64,000 nucleotides of DNA. Origin: an uncultured Collinsella sp. GTDB taxonomy: Bacteria; Actinomycetota; Coriobacteriia; Coriobacteriales; Coriobacteriaceae. The translations under genes and the position numbers were made by a program. Below, in pieces: positions 1-8,700 of this stretch; position 1 is the first letter of the stretch; each line of letters starts with the position of its first letter. The stretch is taken from positions 1 through 64,000 of the forward strand of contig CAAFZX010000006.1 of NCBI GenBank assembly GCA_900767675.1, given 5' to 3'. The notes under the pieces are model-generated. The model saw only the letters and a list, made by a program, of their open reading frames with translations, was not told where the DNA came from and did no database searches.

Positions 1-18
1 ACTTCCTTTCAAAATAAC

Positions 19-53
19 GGGCCGGGCTCCCGAACGTACGGGACGCCCGGCCC
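19..53 (-). terminator. Rho-independent terminator after fdhF
   Basis: A 9-bp GC stem (19-27 with 45-53) with an inner 5-bp extension (28-32 with 39-43) lies just past the fdhF stop. On the minus strand it is followed by a T-rich stretch, so it fits the end of the formate dehydrogenase transcript. Confidence 0.7.
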
Positions 54-74
54 AAAAAGCCAACGAGAACGGGA

Positions 75-2297
75 CTACACGATTTGATTCACGTGCGTCT
101 CGTCGTCGAACTTGGCGGCACCGGGCTCAACGTCCTGGGGAGCGGCGGCGTCGACCAGAGCCTGCTTGAGCTCGGTGTACTGACGCTCGACTTCGCCCTC
201 GGCCCAGACCTGGTCGGCAATGGCGTCGACCTGGCAGGCGGAGAACTTGTCCTCGGGCGTATGCGAGACCGGGTCGACCTTGTGCATGGTCAGCTCGTTG
301 CACTTGCCGATCCACCACTGGTAGGTCATATAGACCGTGCCCTTGTTGATACGGTCGCTCACGTCGGCGCGGCTGTATACCTGGCCGCGGCGGCTGTGGA
401 TCGAGACGATGTCGCCATTCTTGATGCCGCGCGCCTGGGCGTCCGCGGGATTCATGCGGACAAAGCCGGGCTCGTCGGCAAGCAGCGCCAGCGTCTTGCA
501 GTTGCCGGTCATCGAGCGGCAGCTGTAGTGGCCGACCTCGCGGACGGTGCACAGGATGAGTGGGTACTCATCGTCGGGAAGCTCGGAGGGCGCCTCCCAG
601 TCGTGCGCCATCAGGTTGGCGCGGCCGTCCTTGGTGGTGAACTTGCCACCAGCGAACATGTCGGCCGTGCCGTGGTCGTTCACATCGGTGCTCTTGACCG
701 GCCACTGGGCGTAACCGCCCTCGGGGGCCATCTTCTCGTAGGTCGCGCCCACAAAGTTGGGGCACAGGCTAATGCACTCGTTCCAGATCTGCTCGGTGTT
801 GTCGTAGTGCATGGGGTATCCCATACGCGTGGACAGGTCCGCGAAGATCTCCCAGTCGTGACGGCACTCGCCCTTGGGCGGAACGGCCGCGTCAAAGTGC
901 TGGAAGCTACGGTCGGATGCGGTAAAGACACCCTCGTGCTCGCCCCAAGAGGTGGCAGGCAGGATGACGTCGGCGAGCATGGTCGTCTGCGTCATAAAGA
1001 TGTCCTGGCAAATGAACAGATCCAGCTCGGAAAGCGTCTTGCGCATACCGGCCGAATCGGGCTCGGTCTGCACCGGGTCCTCGCCGTAGTTGTAGAAGCA
1101 GTGCACCTTGCCCTCGTCGACCAGGTGACCCAGGTCGGTGAGCTTGTAGCCCTCCTCGAGCGGGAGCTTTTCCTCGGGCACGCCCCAAGCCTTGGCAAAC
1201 TTGGCACGCACAGCCGGGTCGGTGACCTTCTGGTAGCCAGGGTACAGGTTGGGCAGCATGCCCATATCGCAGGAGCCCTGGACGTTATTCTGACCGCGCA
1301 CGGGCGCGAGGCCGGAATTGGGTTTGCCGATCTGGCCGGCAACGCAGGCGATGGAGGCGATGGTGTGCACCGTCTTCAGGTTCTGCTTCTGCTGGCATAC
1401 GCCCATGCCCCAGCCAATGATGGCAGAAGGCTTCGCCGTGGCGTACATCTCGGCAGCTTGGTGGATCAGCGCGGGATCGACACCCGTGATGTCCTGTACG
1501 GATTCGGGAGTGTAGTTCTTGATGGTCTCCCACCACTCGTCAAAGCCGTTCGTGTGCTCGGCGACGAATTCCTTGTCGTAGAGGCCATCGTTGACCAAGC
1601 AGTTGGCAAAGGCGTTGAGGAACGCGACATTGCAACCGTTCTTGATCGGAAGGTAGAGATCGGCGATACGCGCGGTTTCGATATGGCGCGGGTCGGCGAC
1701 GATGATCTTGCAACCCTTTTCTTTGGCTCGCACGATACGCCTTGCGACGATGGGGTGCGAATCGGCAGGGTTATAGCCGAAGAGGAAAATGCAGCCCGCA
1801 TCCTCCATACCGGGGATGGAGCATGACATGCAACCTGAACCAACCGTGTCCATCAGACCGAGGACAGTAGGGCCGTGTCAAGTACGGGCGCAGTTGTCTA
1901 CGCTGTGGGTGCCGATGCACGCACGCGTAAACTTCTGCATGACGTAGTTCGCCTCATTGCCGCCGCCTCGCGAAGAGCCGGTGGTCATGACAGCGTTAGG
2001 ACCATATTCGTCAATTATGGCCTGCATCTTAGATGCGGTGAAATCCAGTGCCTCGTCCCAGCTTACGCGCTCAAGATCCGCGCCCTTGGTGCGGCGGATC
2101 ATCGGGTGCAGTACGCGAGGAGTCAAGATCTTGGTGTCGTTGATGAAGTCGTAGCCGCTCATGCCCTTAAGGCACAGCTCGCCCTGATTGGTGATGCCGT
2201 TGAGCGGTTCGGTACCCACGACCTGGCCGTTTTGGACCAAGAGGTTAAACTGGCAACCGGCACCGCAGTACGGGCAGATCACTTTATGCTTCTCCAT
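75..2297 (-). CDS. fdhF: Formate dehydrogenase H-type catalytic subunit, selenoprotein
   Basis: Molybdopterin (bis-MGD) enzyme that oxidises formate to CO2; 740 codons before the stop, close to the 715 residues of E. coli FdhF. The reading frame holds an in-frame TGA at 1880-1878, codon 140, exactly the Sec140 position of the E. coli enzyme and followed by the catalytic-site His141. The N-terminus has the [4Fe-4S] cysteines C8, C11, C15 and C42 and Lys44. Downstream motifs such as FGYNPADSHP and GHYSCRSMTGN match the family from end to end on both sides of the TGA, so this is one gene and not a broken pair. The ATG at 2297 has a GGAGGG ribosome site; the longer ORF upstream lacks family similarity. 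It lies 76 bases behind the iron-sulfur partner gene. No hydrogenase genes are in view, so the electron acceptor is unknown. Confidence 0.95.
1847..1880 (-). promoter_or_regulatory. UGA (Sec) codon and candidate bacterial SECIS hairpin of fdhF
   Basis: The TGA (1880-1878) is followed by a hairpin with a 5-bp stem, TGTCC at 1866-1862 pairing with GGACA at 1851-1847. Its loop contains GGTCTG. The loop GG falls 19-20 bases after the UGA and occupies the same codons as in E. coli fdhF, where SelB binds. This is the expected signal for selenocysteine insertion; selA, selB and selC are not in the window. Confidence 0.85.
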
Positions 2298-2373
2298 GAC
2301 ACCCTCCTTCCTTTCTCTGCTACCGATTACTCGGTACGTATTTGACAATCGTTGGGCCTGTATGGCCGCCCGC

Positions 2374-2892
2374 CTACGCCTCGTTTTCGATGGTGGCGCG
2401 GGCACGCTCGGCAGTCAGCTCCGCCAGGCGCTCCTCGTCTACCAAGGTGAGGCCCTTGGTCGGGCACGCCTCGGCACACGCCGGACCGCCGGGACGGTCC
2501 ACGCACAGGTCGCACTTGAGCACGAAGCTCTTAGTCTGCGAACCCACGCGCACGTCGCCCATCAAGACGGGGACCTGCGTGGTCGCCACGCTCACGGCGC
2601 CAAAGGGGCAGGCCATGACGCAGCTCTTGCAGCCGATGCAGTTGTCCTCGTTGACGCCGATGCGATGGTTCTTTGGATCAAAGAACAAGGCGCCCGTGGG
2701 GCAGGCCTTAGCGCACGGGGCATCCTCGCAGTGATGGCAAGCCACCGGTGCGGAGATCTCGTACGTACGCGTCACGCGCAGACGCGGCGCGGCAATGTTG
2801 CCGGGGATGTCGTGTGCCTCGATACACGCTGCCATGCAGGTTTGGCACCCAATGCAGCGCGATGAATCGGCTACGACTCGTTTATTGCCCAT
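2374..2892 (-). CDS. Four-cluster [4Fe-4S] electron-transfer subunit (HydN/HycB-like)
   Basis: 172-residue ferredoxin-like protein of the HycB/HydN/FdnH group that carries electrons from formate dehydrogenase to a partner. Four cysteine sets are visible: CIGCQTCMAAC near residue 15, CHHCEDAPCAKAC near residue 50, CIGCKSCVMAC near 85, and a last set ending CAEACP, enough for four [4Fe-4S] clusters. The ATG at 2892 is preceded by AGGAGGGAG; the longer ORF start has no such site. There is no membrane segment, so it should be cytoplasmic. It is the first gene of the fdh transcript. HydN, HycB or another FDH beta subunit cannot be told apart from sequence alone. Confidence 0.88.
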   Translation of the reverse strand: MGNKRVVADSSRCIGCQTCMAACIEAHDIPGNIAAPRLRVTRTYEISAPVACHHCEDAPCAKACPTGALFFDPKNHRIGVNEDNCIGCKSCVMACPFGAVSVATTQVPVLMGDVRVGSQTKSFVLKCDLCVDRPGGPACAEACPTKGLTLVDEERLAELTAERARATIENEA

Positions 2893-3319
2893 GTTGTTCA
2901 CTCCCTCCTGAATCCCATGCCGGAGAGACCCTGTCGACGTTGCCCCGGACCGCCCGTGGTCCGGCATCGGCGTATCGAGAGCATGCGGCGAAACAGGCAC
3001 TCGCTAGAATATCTCCAACGGTATACAGGTTAAATATACGCAGTTGCAGGGGGTAAACTTGAGCATAGGCCCTGCATTACGGGTGTATTGCAGGAGTTTA
3101 GGCTGGTTAGGATTATTCTCAATAGGATATAAAGGCGAGTGTATTACACGCGTACGCTGCAGAGATTTTTACGCGCTCTCGTTTTGGATGTACTACGCTT
3201 GTATTCGTGTTAATGGTTATCAACTTGAGTGAAATAAAGTAATCGTTATAAGATGCTCAAGTATCGGCACATGCCGCATTTGACCGACTATATTGCACGC
3301 TCATTAAGGGAGGCCAGTG
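2893..3319. other. Divergent intergenic region, fdh operon / toxin-antitoxin pair
   Basis: No gene is seen. The region must hold the promoters of both flanking units. It contains an exact 10-base inverted pair, ACTTGAGCAT at 3057-3066 and its complement at 3253-3262, plus a third half copy (ACTTGAG, 3223-3229). A TGCAGGG...CCCTGCA inverted repeat lies near 3045-3076. These may be operator sites but no regulator can be named. Confidence 0.4.
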
Positions 3320-3643
3320 ATGTCATCGACTCAAAAACGAGCCATCCTGCAGGTGCGCATTCGCGAGGAAGACAAGCAGCATGCTGAGCGTCTCTACGAC
3401 GCCATGGGCACATCGCTCGCCGAGGCCGTACGTCTTTTTGTCGCGCAGAGCATTTTGATGCGCAAGCTCCCCTTTCAGCCGGTCGCCGTGCGCTCAAAGG
3501 ACGGCACCGCCGCCTATGGATCGCTCAAAGCATATGGGGACCCCAATCGCCGCTCCAAGGAGCGCAATGCCTGGATTGAATACCTTGCTACAGAAAGCGA
3601 CGATTCGATTTTGGGTCCAGAGGAAGTAGATATCCATGAGTAG
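3320..3643 (+). CDS. RelB/DinJ-family antitoxin
   Basis: 107-residue protein with the short N-terminal ribbon-helix-helix region typical of RelB/DinJ antitoxins (the ILQVRIREEDKQHAERLYDAMG stretch, seen here in part as VRIREEDK and GTSLAEAVRLF). It should bind DNA and neutralise the toxin encoded next. I chose ATG 3320, six bases after the AAGGGAGG site; a GTG three bases earlier is too close to it. Its end overlaps the start of the downstream PIN-domain gene by eight bases, which argues for coupled translation. The pairing with a PIN toxin, not a RelE-type toxin, is unusual but does occur. Confidence 0.8.
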   Translation: MSSTQKRAILQVRIREEDKQHAERLYDAMGTSLAEAVRLFVAQSILMRKLPFQPVAVRSKDGTAAYGSLKAYGDPNRRSKERNAWIEYLATESDDSILGPEEVDIHE

Positions 3644-4091
3644 CACCATCATCGACGAGACCGTCATCCTGCGCTATCTGCTCGACGACGACGAGGTCCT
3701 GTCGCCGCGCGCCGCCAAGGTCATCGCCACGCGCACCGCTCGCGTCTACCCCGAGATCATCACGCGCGTCGTGGTCACGCTGCGCGACGTCTATAAGGTT
3801 CCACGCGTTGAGATTGCTGCGGCCATGAAAAGGCTGATCGATGACGTCATGGTCGACGAGCCCACCGTTGTCGCCCTTGCCGTCAAACTCTTTGGCAAGA
3901 CCCATATGGACTTTACCGACTGCCTCCTCGCAGCCCGAACCGCCATCTACAACGATGATGTCGTGAGCTTTGGCAAGCCCATCATCCAAGGCATGATCGA
4001 TTACCGCCGCAAGCGCCAAACCGCAGCCGAAGCCCGCAGCCGCAGCATCGACTCCACCATCGACAAGCTCCGCCACCACGGTCGCCACTAA
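3636..4091 (+). CDS. PIN-domain ribonuclease toxin (VapC-like)
   Basis: 151-residue PIN domain protein. The N-terminal IIDETVILRYLL is the family's first acidic motif, a glutamate in YPEIITRVVV near residue 40 is the second, and MDFTDCLLAA near residue 95 gives the later aspartates that hold the catalytic metal. PIN toxins usually cleave tRNA or rRNA when free of antitoxin; the target here cannot be read from sequence. The first motif has ET where most relatives have TN, so an altered metal site is possible. The start overlaps the antitoxin gene by eight bases. The C-terminal tail, rich in Arg and Lys, is longer than the core domain needs. Confidence 0.82.
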   Translation: MSSTIIDETVILRYLLDDDEVLSPRAAKVIATRTARVYPEIITRVVVTLRDVYKVPRVEIAAAMKRLIDDVMVDEPTVVALAVKLFGKTHMDFTDCLLAARTAIYNDDVVSFGKPIIQGMIDYRRKRQTAAEARSRSIDSTIDKLRHHGRH

Positions 4092-4136
4092 CCGACAGAC
4101 AACGGCATCGCCCTCCCTTCAGCCCCATCCCCTCCT

Positions 4137-4205
4137 AAGTTGCGGTGAAATAGTTCCTGGATTTAGGCTTATTCGAGCTTTTCAGGAACTATTTCACCGC
4201 AACTT
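4137..4205. repeat. Palindromic repeat, copy 1 (GTTGCGGTGAAATA family)
   Basis: A perfect 23-bp inverted repeat (4137-4159 with 4183-4205) around a 23-base spacer. The 22 outer bases of the arm are shared with the copy at 5447-5517, and the outer half with a third copy at 44646-44713. It sits between the PIN toxin stop and the AbiEi-like gene and could also work as a terminator. Confidence 0.9.
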
Positions 4206-4389
4206 TCTGTAAGGGCAGGTTTTAATACCGCCGAAAGGCCATTATCGACCGTTTGCCGATGTACCCAGCTCCGTTATAAGCCCCTGACCTGCACCGTCAA
4301 GCTTTTGGTCAGTTCATGGCAAGCTCCGACAGAATGAATATGCGATAGCTTGATGTCATTCATTCCCTCTCAATGCCCTGGGGTCGCCA

Positions 4390-5385
4390 ATGAGTAACGA
4401 TGACCGCTGTACTAAACCACAGGTAAAGCTATTCTTCTCGATATTCGAGGCTCATCATGACGGGCGCCTGTTTGTAGCTACGGAAAAATGGGATGAACGA
4501 TGCGCCTACGCACTCATGAAAAAACAAATGATCGTTCGACTCTATAACCACGTCTATGCCGACCCTGCATATTGGAATGGACTTGGTATAGAAGGTCGAA
4601 TTTTTCAGCTGGCATCCGCCATTGCGATCGTTGAACCGGATGCCGTGTTTTGCGGAGCAACAGCGGCACTGCTCTATGGCATCGGTTCTGCACACACGCT
4701 TCTCGACAAGGTGCAAGTGCTGTTGCCGCGTTCTACCAGGCGTGATACGTATGAATTCGTTGAGTATCGTCGCTGGCGGGCGGGCGAAGTGTGGCAGCTC
4801 GGTCCGTTTACGCTGACGGATCCGTATCGAACGGTTGTCGATATCGCCCGAACGACCGCGTTTCGCTATGCGCTAGGTTATGTCGATGGCTTGGCCCGTG
4901 AGTACGATGTCGAGCGCGAAGAACTGCGGGCATACGCGCAGGCCAATTGCCGAGGGCTGCACGGCATCGCGCGTGCGTTTGATGTTTTTGAGTATATGGA
5001 CGGTCAATCGGACAACGGTGGCGAATCGGAGGCAAGGGCGGCGATGATTCTTGCCGGCGTCACCACGCCCGAACTACAGGTTGAGATAACACGGCCGGGG
5101 AACGCCGGCTACTATCTGGCCGACTACGGATGGCAGATGCCGAACGGCTCTTGGATGCTTGCCGAACTTCATGGACTAGGCAAGTTTGAGGACGATGCTC
5201 AAAATGATCCGGAACATACTGCAGCAAAGACCTATCGAGCTGCCCTCATACGCGACGCAAACCTTCGCGCCATGGGTCATAACGTCATACATTTCAAGCT
5301 GTCAGACACCTACGATGTCGAAGCATTTGGCGCCATGATGCGCGGCTATGGTATTCCGACAACAAAACCTTACGCCGACTCCTGA
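4390..5385 (+). CDS. Orphan AbiEi-type antitoxin-like protein with C-terminal endonuclease-like domain
   Basis: 331-residue protein. Residues ~10-190 look like the AbiEi/type IV antitoxin winged-helix plus its alpha/beta extension (VRLYNHVYADP, FCGATAALLYG). Residues ~210-320 resemble the DUF559/Vsr-like fold, with LAELHGLGKFEDDA and a later VIHFK strand. No AbiEii-type nucleotidyltransferase toxin is adjacent, so it stands alone; solitary members are common in actinobacteria and their job is not settled. The ATG at 4390 has only a weak GGGG upstream. The gene is framed by two copies of one palindrome (4137-4205 and 5447-5517), as if the block were a cassette. Confidence 0.65.
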   Translation: MSNDDRCTKPQVKLFFSIFEAHHDGRLFVATEKWDERCAYALMKKQMIVRLYNHVYADPAYWNGLGIEGRIFQLASAIAIVEPDAVFCGATAALLYGIGSAHTLLDKVQVLLPRSTRRDTYEFVEYRRWRAGEVWQLGPFTLTDPYRTVVDIARTTAFRYALGYVDGLAREYDVEREELRAYAQANCRGLHGIARAFDVFEYMDGQSDNGGESEARAAMILAGVTTPELQVEITRPGNAGYYLADYGWQMPNGSWMLAELHGLGKFEDDAQNDPEHTAAKTYRAALIRDANLRAMGHNVIHFKLSDTYDVEAFGAMMRGYGIPTTKPYADS

Positions 5386-5446
5386 CCAACGGCACGCATC
5401 TTCTCGACAACAGAACCTAACATCGGCCCAACCAACTCGGCCTCAA

Positions 5447-5517
5447 TAAGTTGCGGTGAAATAGTTCCCGAATAACCCTTAAAAGCCCAAAACCAGGAAC
5501 TATTTCACCGCAACTTA
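5447..5517. repeat. Palindromic repeat, copy 2 (GTTGCGGTGAAATA family)
   Basis: A perfect 22-bp inverted repeat (5447-5468 with 5496-5517). The arm is identical to that of the copy at 4137-4205, while the loop is unrelated. It lies 60 bases after the AbiEi-like gene. Confidence 0.9.
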
Positions 5518-5566
5518 GGTGGAGCGCGGGGCGGACTCGATTCCCGTCACCCCGTACACTTACGAA

Positions 5567-5600
5567 AATGGCTCTGGTCCCAGAAGGAACCAGAGCCATT
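5567..5600 (-). terminator. Terminator of the tRNA-Pro/tRNA-Gly unit
   Basis: 12-bp perfect stem (5567-5578 with 5589-5600) and a 10-base loop, followed on the minus strand by TTTTCG. It lies 11 bases past the 3' end of tRNA-Gly. Confidence 0.8.
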
Positions 5601-5611
5601 CATCTATCTTA

Positions 5612-5685
5612 TGGAGCGGGCGACGGGAATCGAACCCGCGTCATCAGCTTGGAAGGCTGGGGTTCTACCATTGAACTACGCCCGC
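5612..5685 (-). tRNA. tRNA-Gly (anticodon TCC)
   Basis: 74 bases including an encoded 3' CCA. The acceptor stem GCGGGCG/CGCCCGC is perfect, the anticodon loop CTTCCAA gives TCC, and the T-loop is GGTTCGATTCC. It follows tRNA-Pro by six bases, so both are probably cut from one transcript. Confidence 0.97.
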
Positions 5686-5691
5686 AAGATA

Positions 5692-5768
5692 TGGTCGGGA
5701 CGACAGGATTTGAACCTGCGACATCCTGCTCCCAAAGCAGGCGCGCTACCAAACTGCGCCACGTCCCG
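5692..5768 (-). tRNA. tRNA-Pro (anticodon TGG)
   Basis: 77 bases with an encoded 3' CCA. The acceptor stem CGGGACG/CGTCCCG is perfect, the anticodon loop TTTGGGA gives TGG, and the T-loop is GGTTCAAATCC. It is first in the two-tRNA transcript. Confidence 0.97.
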
Positions 5769-5859
5769 AAGGTGTTGAGCAGCTAAGGTCTAAACCTCGC
5801 GTGTCCCAAAGCGAAGGAAATTATAGGGGAGACTCCCCGCCTGTGCAAGCATTGATGCC

Positions 5860-7218
5860 TTAGCTCCTCGAATGTGCAACAAAACGACTATGGAGCAGAC
5901 CGATCACAAATGCCACCACGGCAACCTGCGCCCACGCGGCACCGATATCCGCCAGCGGCAGCGCATCGAACGGTAGCCACACGCCCGCAAAGAACGCGTC
6001 GCGGACCGAGGTGATCACACTCTGCACGGCAACCACACCGCCAACCCAGACCCACACCTGCGGATGAGCGTCGCAAAAGCCGTGCACCAGGCCCATCAGT
6101 ACCAGCACGATGGCAACGGGATACAAGGCGTTGAGCATAGGCACCGAGAACATGAGGATCACGTCGAGACCCACGTTGGAGAGCACGCACGAAAACGCTG
6201 CGAACACAAAGGCGAGAACCGCAAAGGGACGGCGCATGGCCTCCTCGGAGGCCTCCGCTCCCCCTTCGACCACATACGTCTCGCAGAAGTAACGCGAGCA
6301 GCAGCTGATGAGGCCGATGCACACGTTCATGCAGGCAAGGAAGAAGATGGCGAAGACCACGACCGTGCCGGCAAGCCCAAAATGCATGGAGGCCGAACGG
6401 GCGAGGATGGCGGCGCCGTTGGTAGCGTCGGGCATCACGGTGCCGAGCTGCATACCGGCAAGACCCAAGCCGCAGTAGATGATAGCCATGAGCACGCCGG
6501 CGATCACACCGGAACGCGAGATCTCGAAGGCCACGCGCTTGTCATCGGTAACACCCAACTCGTGGATGGTCTCGGCGATGATGATGCCAAAGGCGAGCGA
6601 CGCGAGCAGGTCCATGGTCTGATAGCCAGTCAGAAAGCCCTGCACGGCAGCACCGGCATTGTAGGGGGCCTGCGGCGCGGCAGCCGGTCCCAGCGGCGAG
6701 ATCACGGCAGCACCCACGACCAGCACGATGAGTGCAATGAGCGCAGGGCCCGTAATGCGGCCGAGCACGCGCGTGATGACGCCTGGACGCAGCGTGAGCG
6801 CAAATGCGACGACGAAGAACCCGATGGCAAACACCAGACGTGCCGTGCCGAGCGAAACGCCCTCGGGTAGCAGCGGCACCAGCATTTCGAACGCCGTAGA
6901 GCTTGTGCGCGGAATGGCCAGGCACGGACCGATGGCCAGGTAGACCGCCGCAACGAAGAATTCGCCAAACTTAGGATGCACACGCCCGGCCAGCTCTCGG
7001 GCCGTGCCAGCGAGCGCGACGGCGATAAATCCCATAACGGGCAGACCGATAGCGGCAATCAAAAAGCCGATCATGGCAACCGGCGTGGCAGAACCTGCCT
7101 GCAGCGCCAGCAGCGGCGGAATAATGAGGTTACCGGCGCCAAAGAGCATCGAGAACAGCGCAATGCCGACGGTAACGACATGGTCGGAACGCAGACCGCG
7201 CGGGGCGGATGAAGCCAT
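5860..7218 (-). CDS. brnQ: Branched-chain amino acid:cation symporter
   Basis: 452-residue polytopic membrane protein of the BrnQ/LIVCS family, which imports leucine, isoleucine and valine with Na+ or H+. About twelve hydrophobic segments are visible. Family landmarks include GIALFSMLFGAGNLIIPP at the first helix and the GYQTMDLLASLAFG stretch near residue 205. ATG 7218 is chosen with AAAGG about eight bases upstream; a GTG six bases earlier is possible. A terminator at 7247-7271 separates it from the selenium cluster upstream, so it is probably transcribed alone. Confidence 0.92.
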   Translation of the reverse strand: MASSAPRGLRSDHVVTVGIALFSMLFGAGNLIIPPLLALQAGSATPVAMIGFLIAAIGLPVMGFIAVALAGTARELAGRVHPKFGEFFVAAVYLAIGPCLAIPRTSSTAFEMLVPLLPEGVSLGTARLVFAIGFFVVAFALTLRPGVITRVLGRITGPALIALIVLVVGAAVISPLGPAAAPQAPYNAGAAVQGFLTGYQTMDLLASLAFGIIIAETIHELGVTDDKRVAFEISRSGVIAGVLMAIIYCGLGLAGMQLGTVMPDATNGAAILARSASMHFGLAGTVVVFAIFFLACMNVCIGLISCCSRYFCETYVVEGGAEASEEAMRRPFAVLAFVFAAFSCVLSNVGLDVILMFSVPMLNALYPVAIVLVLMGLVHGFCDAHPQVWVWVGGVVAVQSVITSVRDAFFAGVWLPFDALPLADIGAAWAQVAVVAFVIGLLHSRFVAHSRS

Positions 7219-7246
7219 AGGCACACCTTTCGGGTCGAAACAAAAA

Positions 7247-7271
7247 CGGGACGGGCAAAATACCCGTCCCG
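7247..7271 (-). terminator. Terminator of the selenium cluster
   Basis: 9-bp stem CGGGACGGG (7247-7255) with its complement (7263-7271). On the minus strand it is followed by TTTTTGTTT. It ends the long minus-strand transcript at the desulfurase-like gene. Confidence 0.85.
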
Positions 7272-7294
7272 CAAGTATAAACGGTCCAGCAGCT

Positions 7295-8434
7295 TTAGCA
7301 GGCTAAATTGCGCAGAGCATCGATAGCCGTGTCGACTTCTTCGGTCGTGTTGAAATACCCAAACGAGAAGCGGACGACGCCCTGGCGCTCGGTACCTAAC
7401 GCGCGGTGCATGAGCGGAGCGCAATGGGCACCGGGGCGCGTCGCAATCCCCCACCCTTGCATGAGCGCGTCCGAGATCTCGGCAGAGTCGATATCGCCCA
7501 CGTTGAGTGAGACGATCGCCGAGCGCACGGGCTGGTCAAAGGCACCGTAGAGCTTAATCTCCGGGATTTCGCGCACGCCAGCGAGAAAGCGATCCGCCAG
7601 TGCTCGCTCATGCGCCGCAATCGCCTCGACCCCACCTTGGGCCTCGATAAAGTCGAGACCGGCAGAAAGGCCGGCGACACCGTGGCCGTTGAGCGTGCCC
7701 GCCTCCAGGCGCGTGGGCCACTCAAGCGGTTGCAGTGGATCAAAGCTGTGCACGCCCGTACCGCCCATGGCCCACGGAGACACGTCAATGCCCTCCGCCA
7801 CGGCCAGGCCGCCGGTCCCCTGCGGACCCATGAGCCCCTTGTGGCCGGTAAAGCACACCACGTCGAGCCCCATGGCCTGCATATCTATATGCGCCGTGCC
7901 GGCAGACTGAGAGGCATCGACGATCACCAGCGCACCGGCCGCATGGGCCATGGCCGCCACGCGCGCAATGTCGACCGCGTTGCCGGTCACATTTGAGGCG
8001 TGCGTCACCACCACGGCACGTGTGCCCGGCGTCACCAGCCGCTCAAGCTCTTCGTAGTCGAGCGCACCGTTCGCGTCGCAGCCCGCATGCTCAACGGTCA
8101 CACCCCGCTCCGCTGCCAGGCGGTTGAGCGGACGCAGCACGGAGTTGTGCTCGAGCACCGTCGTGACCACGTGGTCGCCGGGGCGCACCACGCCACAGAT
8201 GGCGGTGTTGAGCGCCGCCGTAGAGTTGGGCGTAAAGCACACATGGTCCGCCCTCGGGCAACCTAAAAGGCGCGCAAGCTTGGCACGGCAACCGTGAATC
8301 GTACGAGCGGCATCGAGGGCACCCGACGTGGCGCCGCGCCCGGCATTGCCGAGCGAGCACATCGCCTGCGTCACGGCATCGATGACCGTCTGCGGCTTGT
8401 GCATGGTCGTCGCCGCGTTATCCAGGTAGATCAT
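7295..8434 (-). CDS. Cysteine desulfurase-family protein (selenium-associated, EF2568 type)
   Basis: 379-residue PLP-dependent class V aminotransferase fold protein, MIYLDNAATT at the start and FTGHKGLMGPQG carrying the PLP lysine near residue 200. HCAPLMHRALGT near residue 350 carries the mobile catalytic cysteine expected in cysteine desulfurases. The subgroup is the one often found beside selD and yedF, where it may provide sulfur or selenium from Cys/Sec. ATG 8434 has GGGAGG upstream and overlaps the stop of the DUF3343 gene (ATGA), so the two are coupled. An IscS role in iron-sulfur assembly is possible but no iscU is nearby. Confidence 0.88.
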   Translation of the reverse strand: MIYLDNAATTMHKPQTVIDAVTQAMCSLGNAGRGATSGALDAARTIHGCRAKLARLLGCPRADHVCFTPNSTAALNTAICGVVRPGDHVVTTVLEHNSVLRPLNRLAAERGVTVEHAGCDANGALDYEELERLVTPGTRAVVVTHASNVTGNAVDIARVAAMAHAAGALVIVDASQSAGTAHIDMQAMGLDVVCFTGHKGLMGPQGTGGLAVAEGIDVSPWAMGGTGVHSFDPLQPLEWPTRLEAGTLNGHGVAGLSAGLDFIEAQGGVEAIAAHERALADRFLAGVREIPEIKLYGAFDQPVRSAIVSLNVGDIDSAEISDALMQGWGIATRPGAHCAPLMHRALGTERQGVVRFSFGYFNTTEEVDTAIDALRNLAC

Positions 8435-8682
8435 CGCACGACCTCCCACATATCAATCACGGTATAGCCCTCGGTGGGAACGCCCGCCGCGGCGAGTTCG
8501 CCGCGCAGCAGCTCTTCATCGGCAGGCAACGCCTTCCACGCCAGACCGCAGCCGGCAGCGACCTCTCCGGGCACGGGAATCGTGCGCCCGGGAAGGCCGC
8601 GCTCGATGCACAGGGACTCGCAACCCATGGCGGCCGCCGTGGTGGGAAACGTGATGACAAGTGCAGGGCGCTTTTCTCTCAT
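8431..8682 (-). CDS. DUF3343 protein, putative Se/S carrier
   Basis: 83-residue protein of the DUF3343 family, described as a putative Se/S carrier. Two cysteines (GCESLCIE near residue 23) lie in the N-terminal half and a GCGLAWK near residue 48 offers another. It is known as a companion of selD, yedF and the desulfurase subgroup, which is the order seen here. ATG 8682 is chosen; the TTG and upstream codons lack support. The stop overlaps the desulfurase start. The function is inferred from neighbourhood and family, not from a catalytic motif. Confidence 0.8.
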   Translation of the reverse strand: MREKRPALVITFPTTAAAMGCESLCIERGLPGRTIPVPGEVAAGCGLAWKALPADEELLRGELAAAGVPTEGYTVIDMWEVVR

Positions 8683-8700
8683 GGCAATCCCGCCCAAACG

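Noticed and set aside
84..1826. 580-residue plus-strand ORF opposite fdhF
   Set aside because: It is antisense to a full FdhF and has no family features; it arises from the GC-rich codon pattern.
1853..1880. Reading fdhF as two genes or a pseudogene
   Set aside because: The only interruption is a TGA at the known Sec position with a SECIS-like hairpin.
5521..5556. tRNA-like T-arm remnant (GACTCGATTCCCGTCACCCCG)-type stretch downstream of the tRNAs
   Set aside because: Only a partial T-arm resemblance; stems do not pair well and no integrase is near, so an att remnant is not supported.
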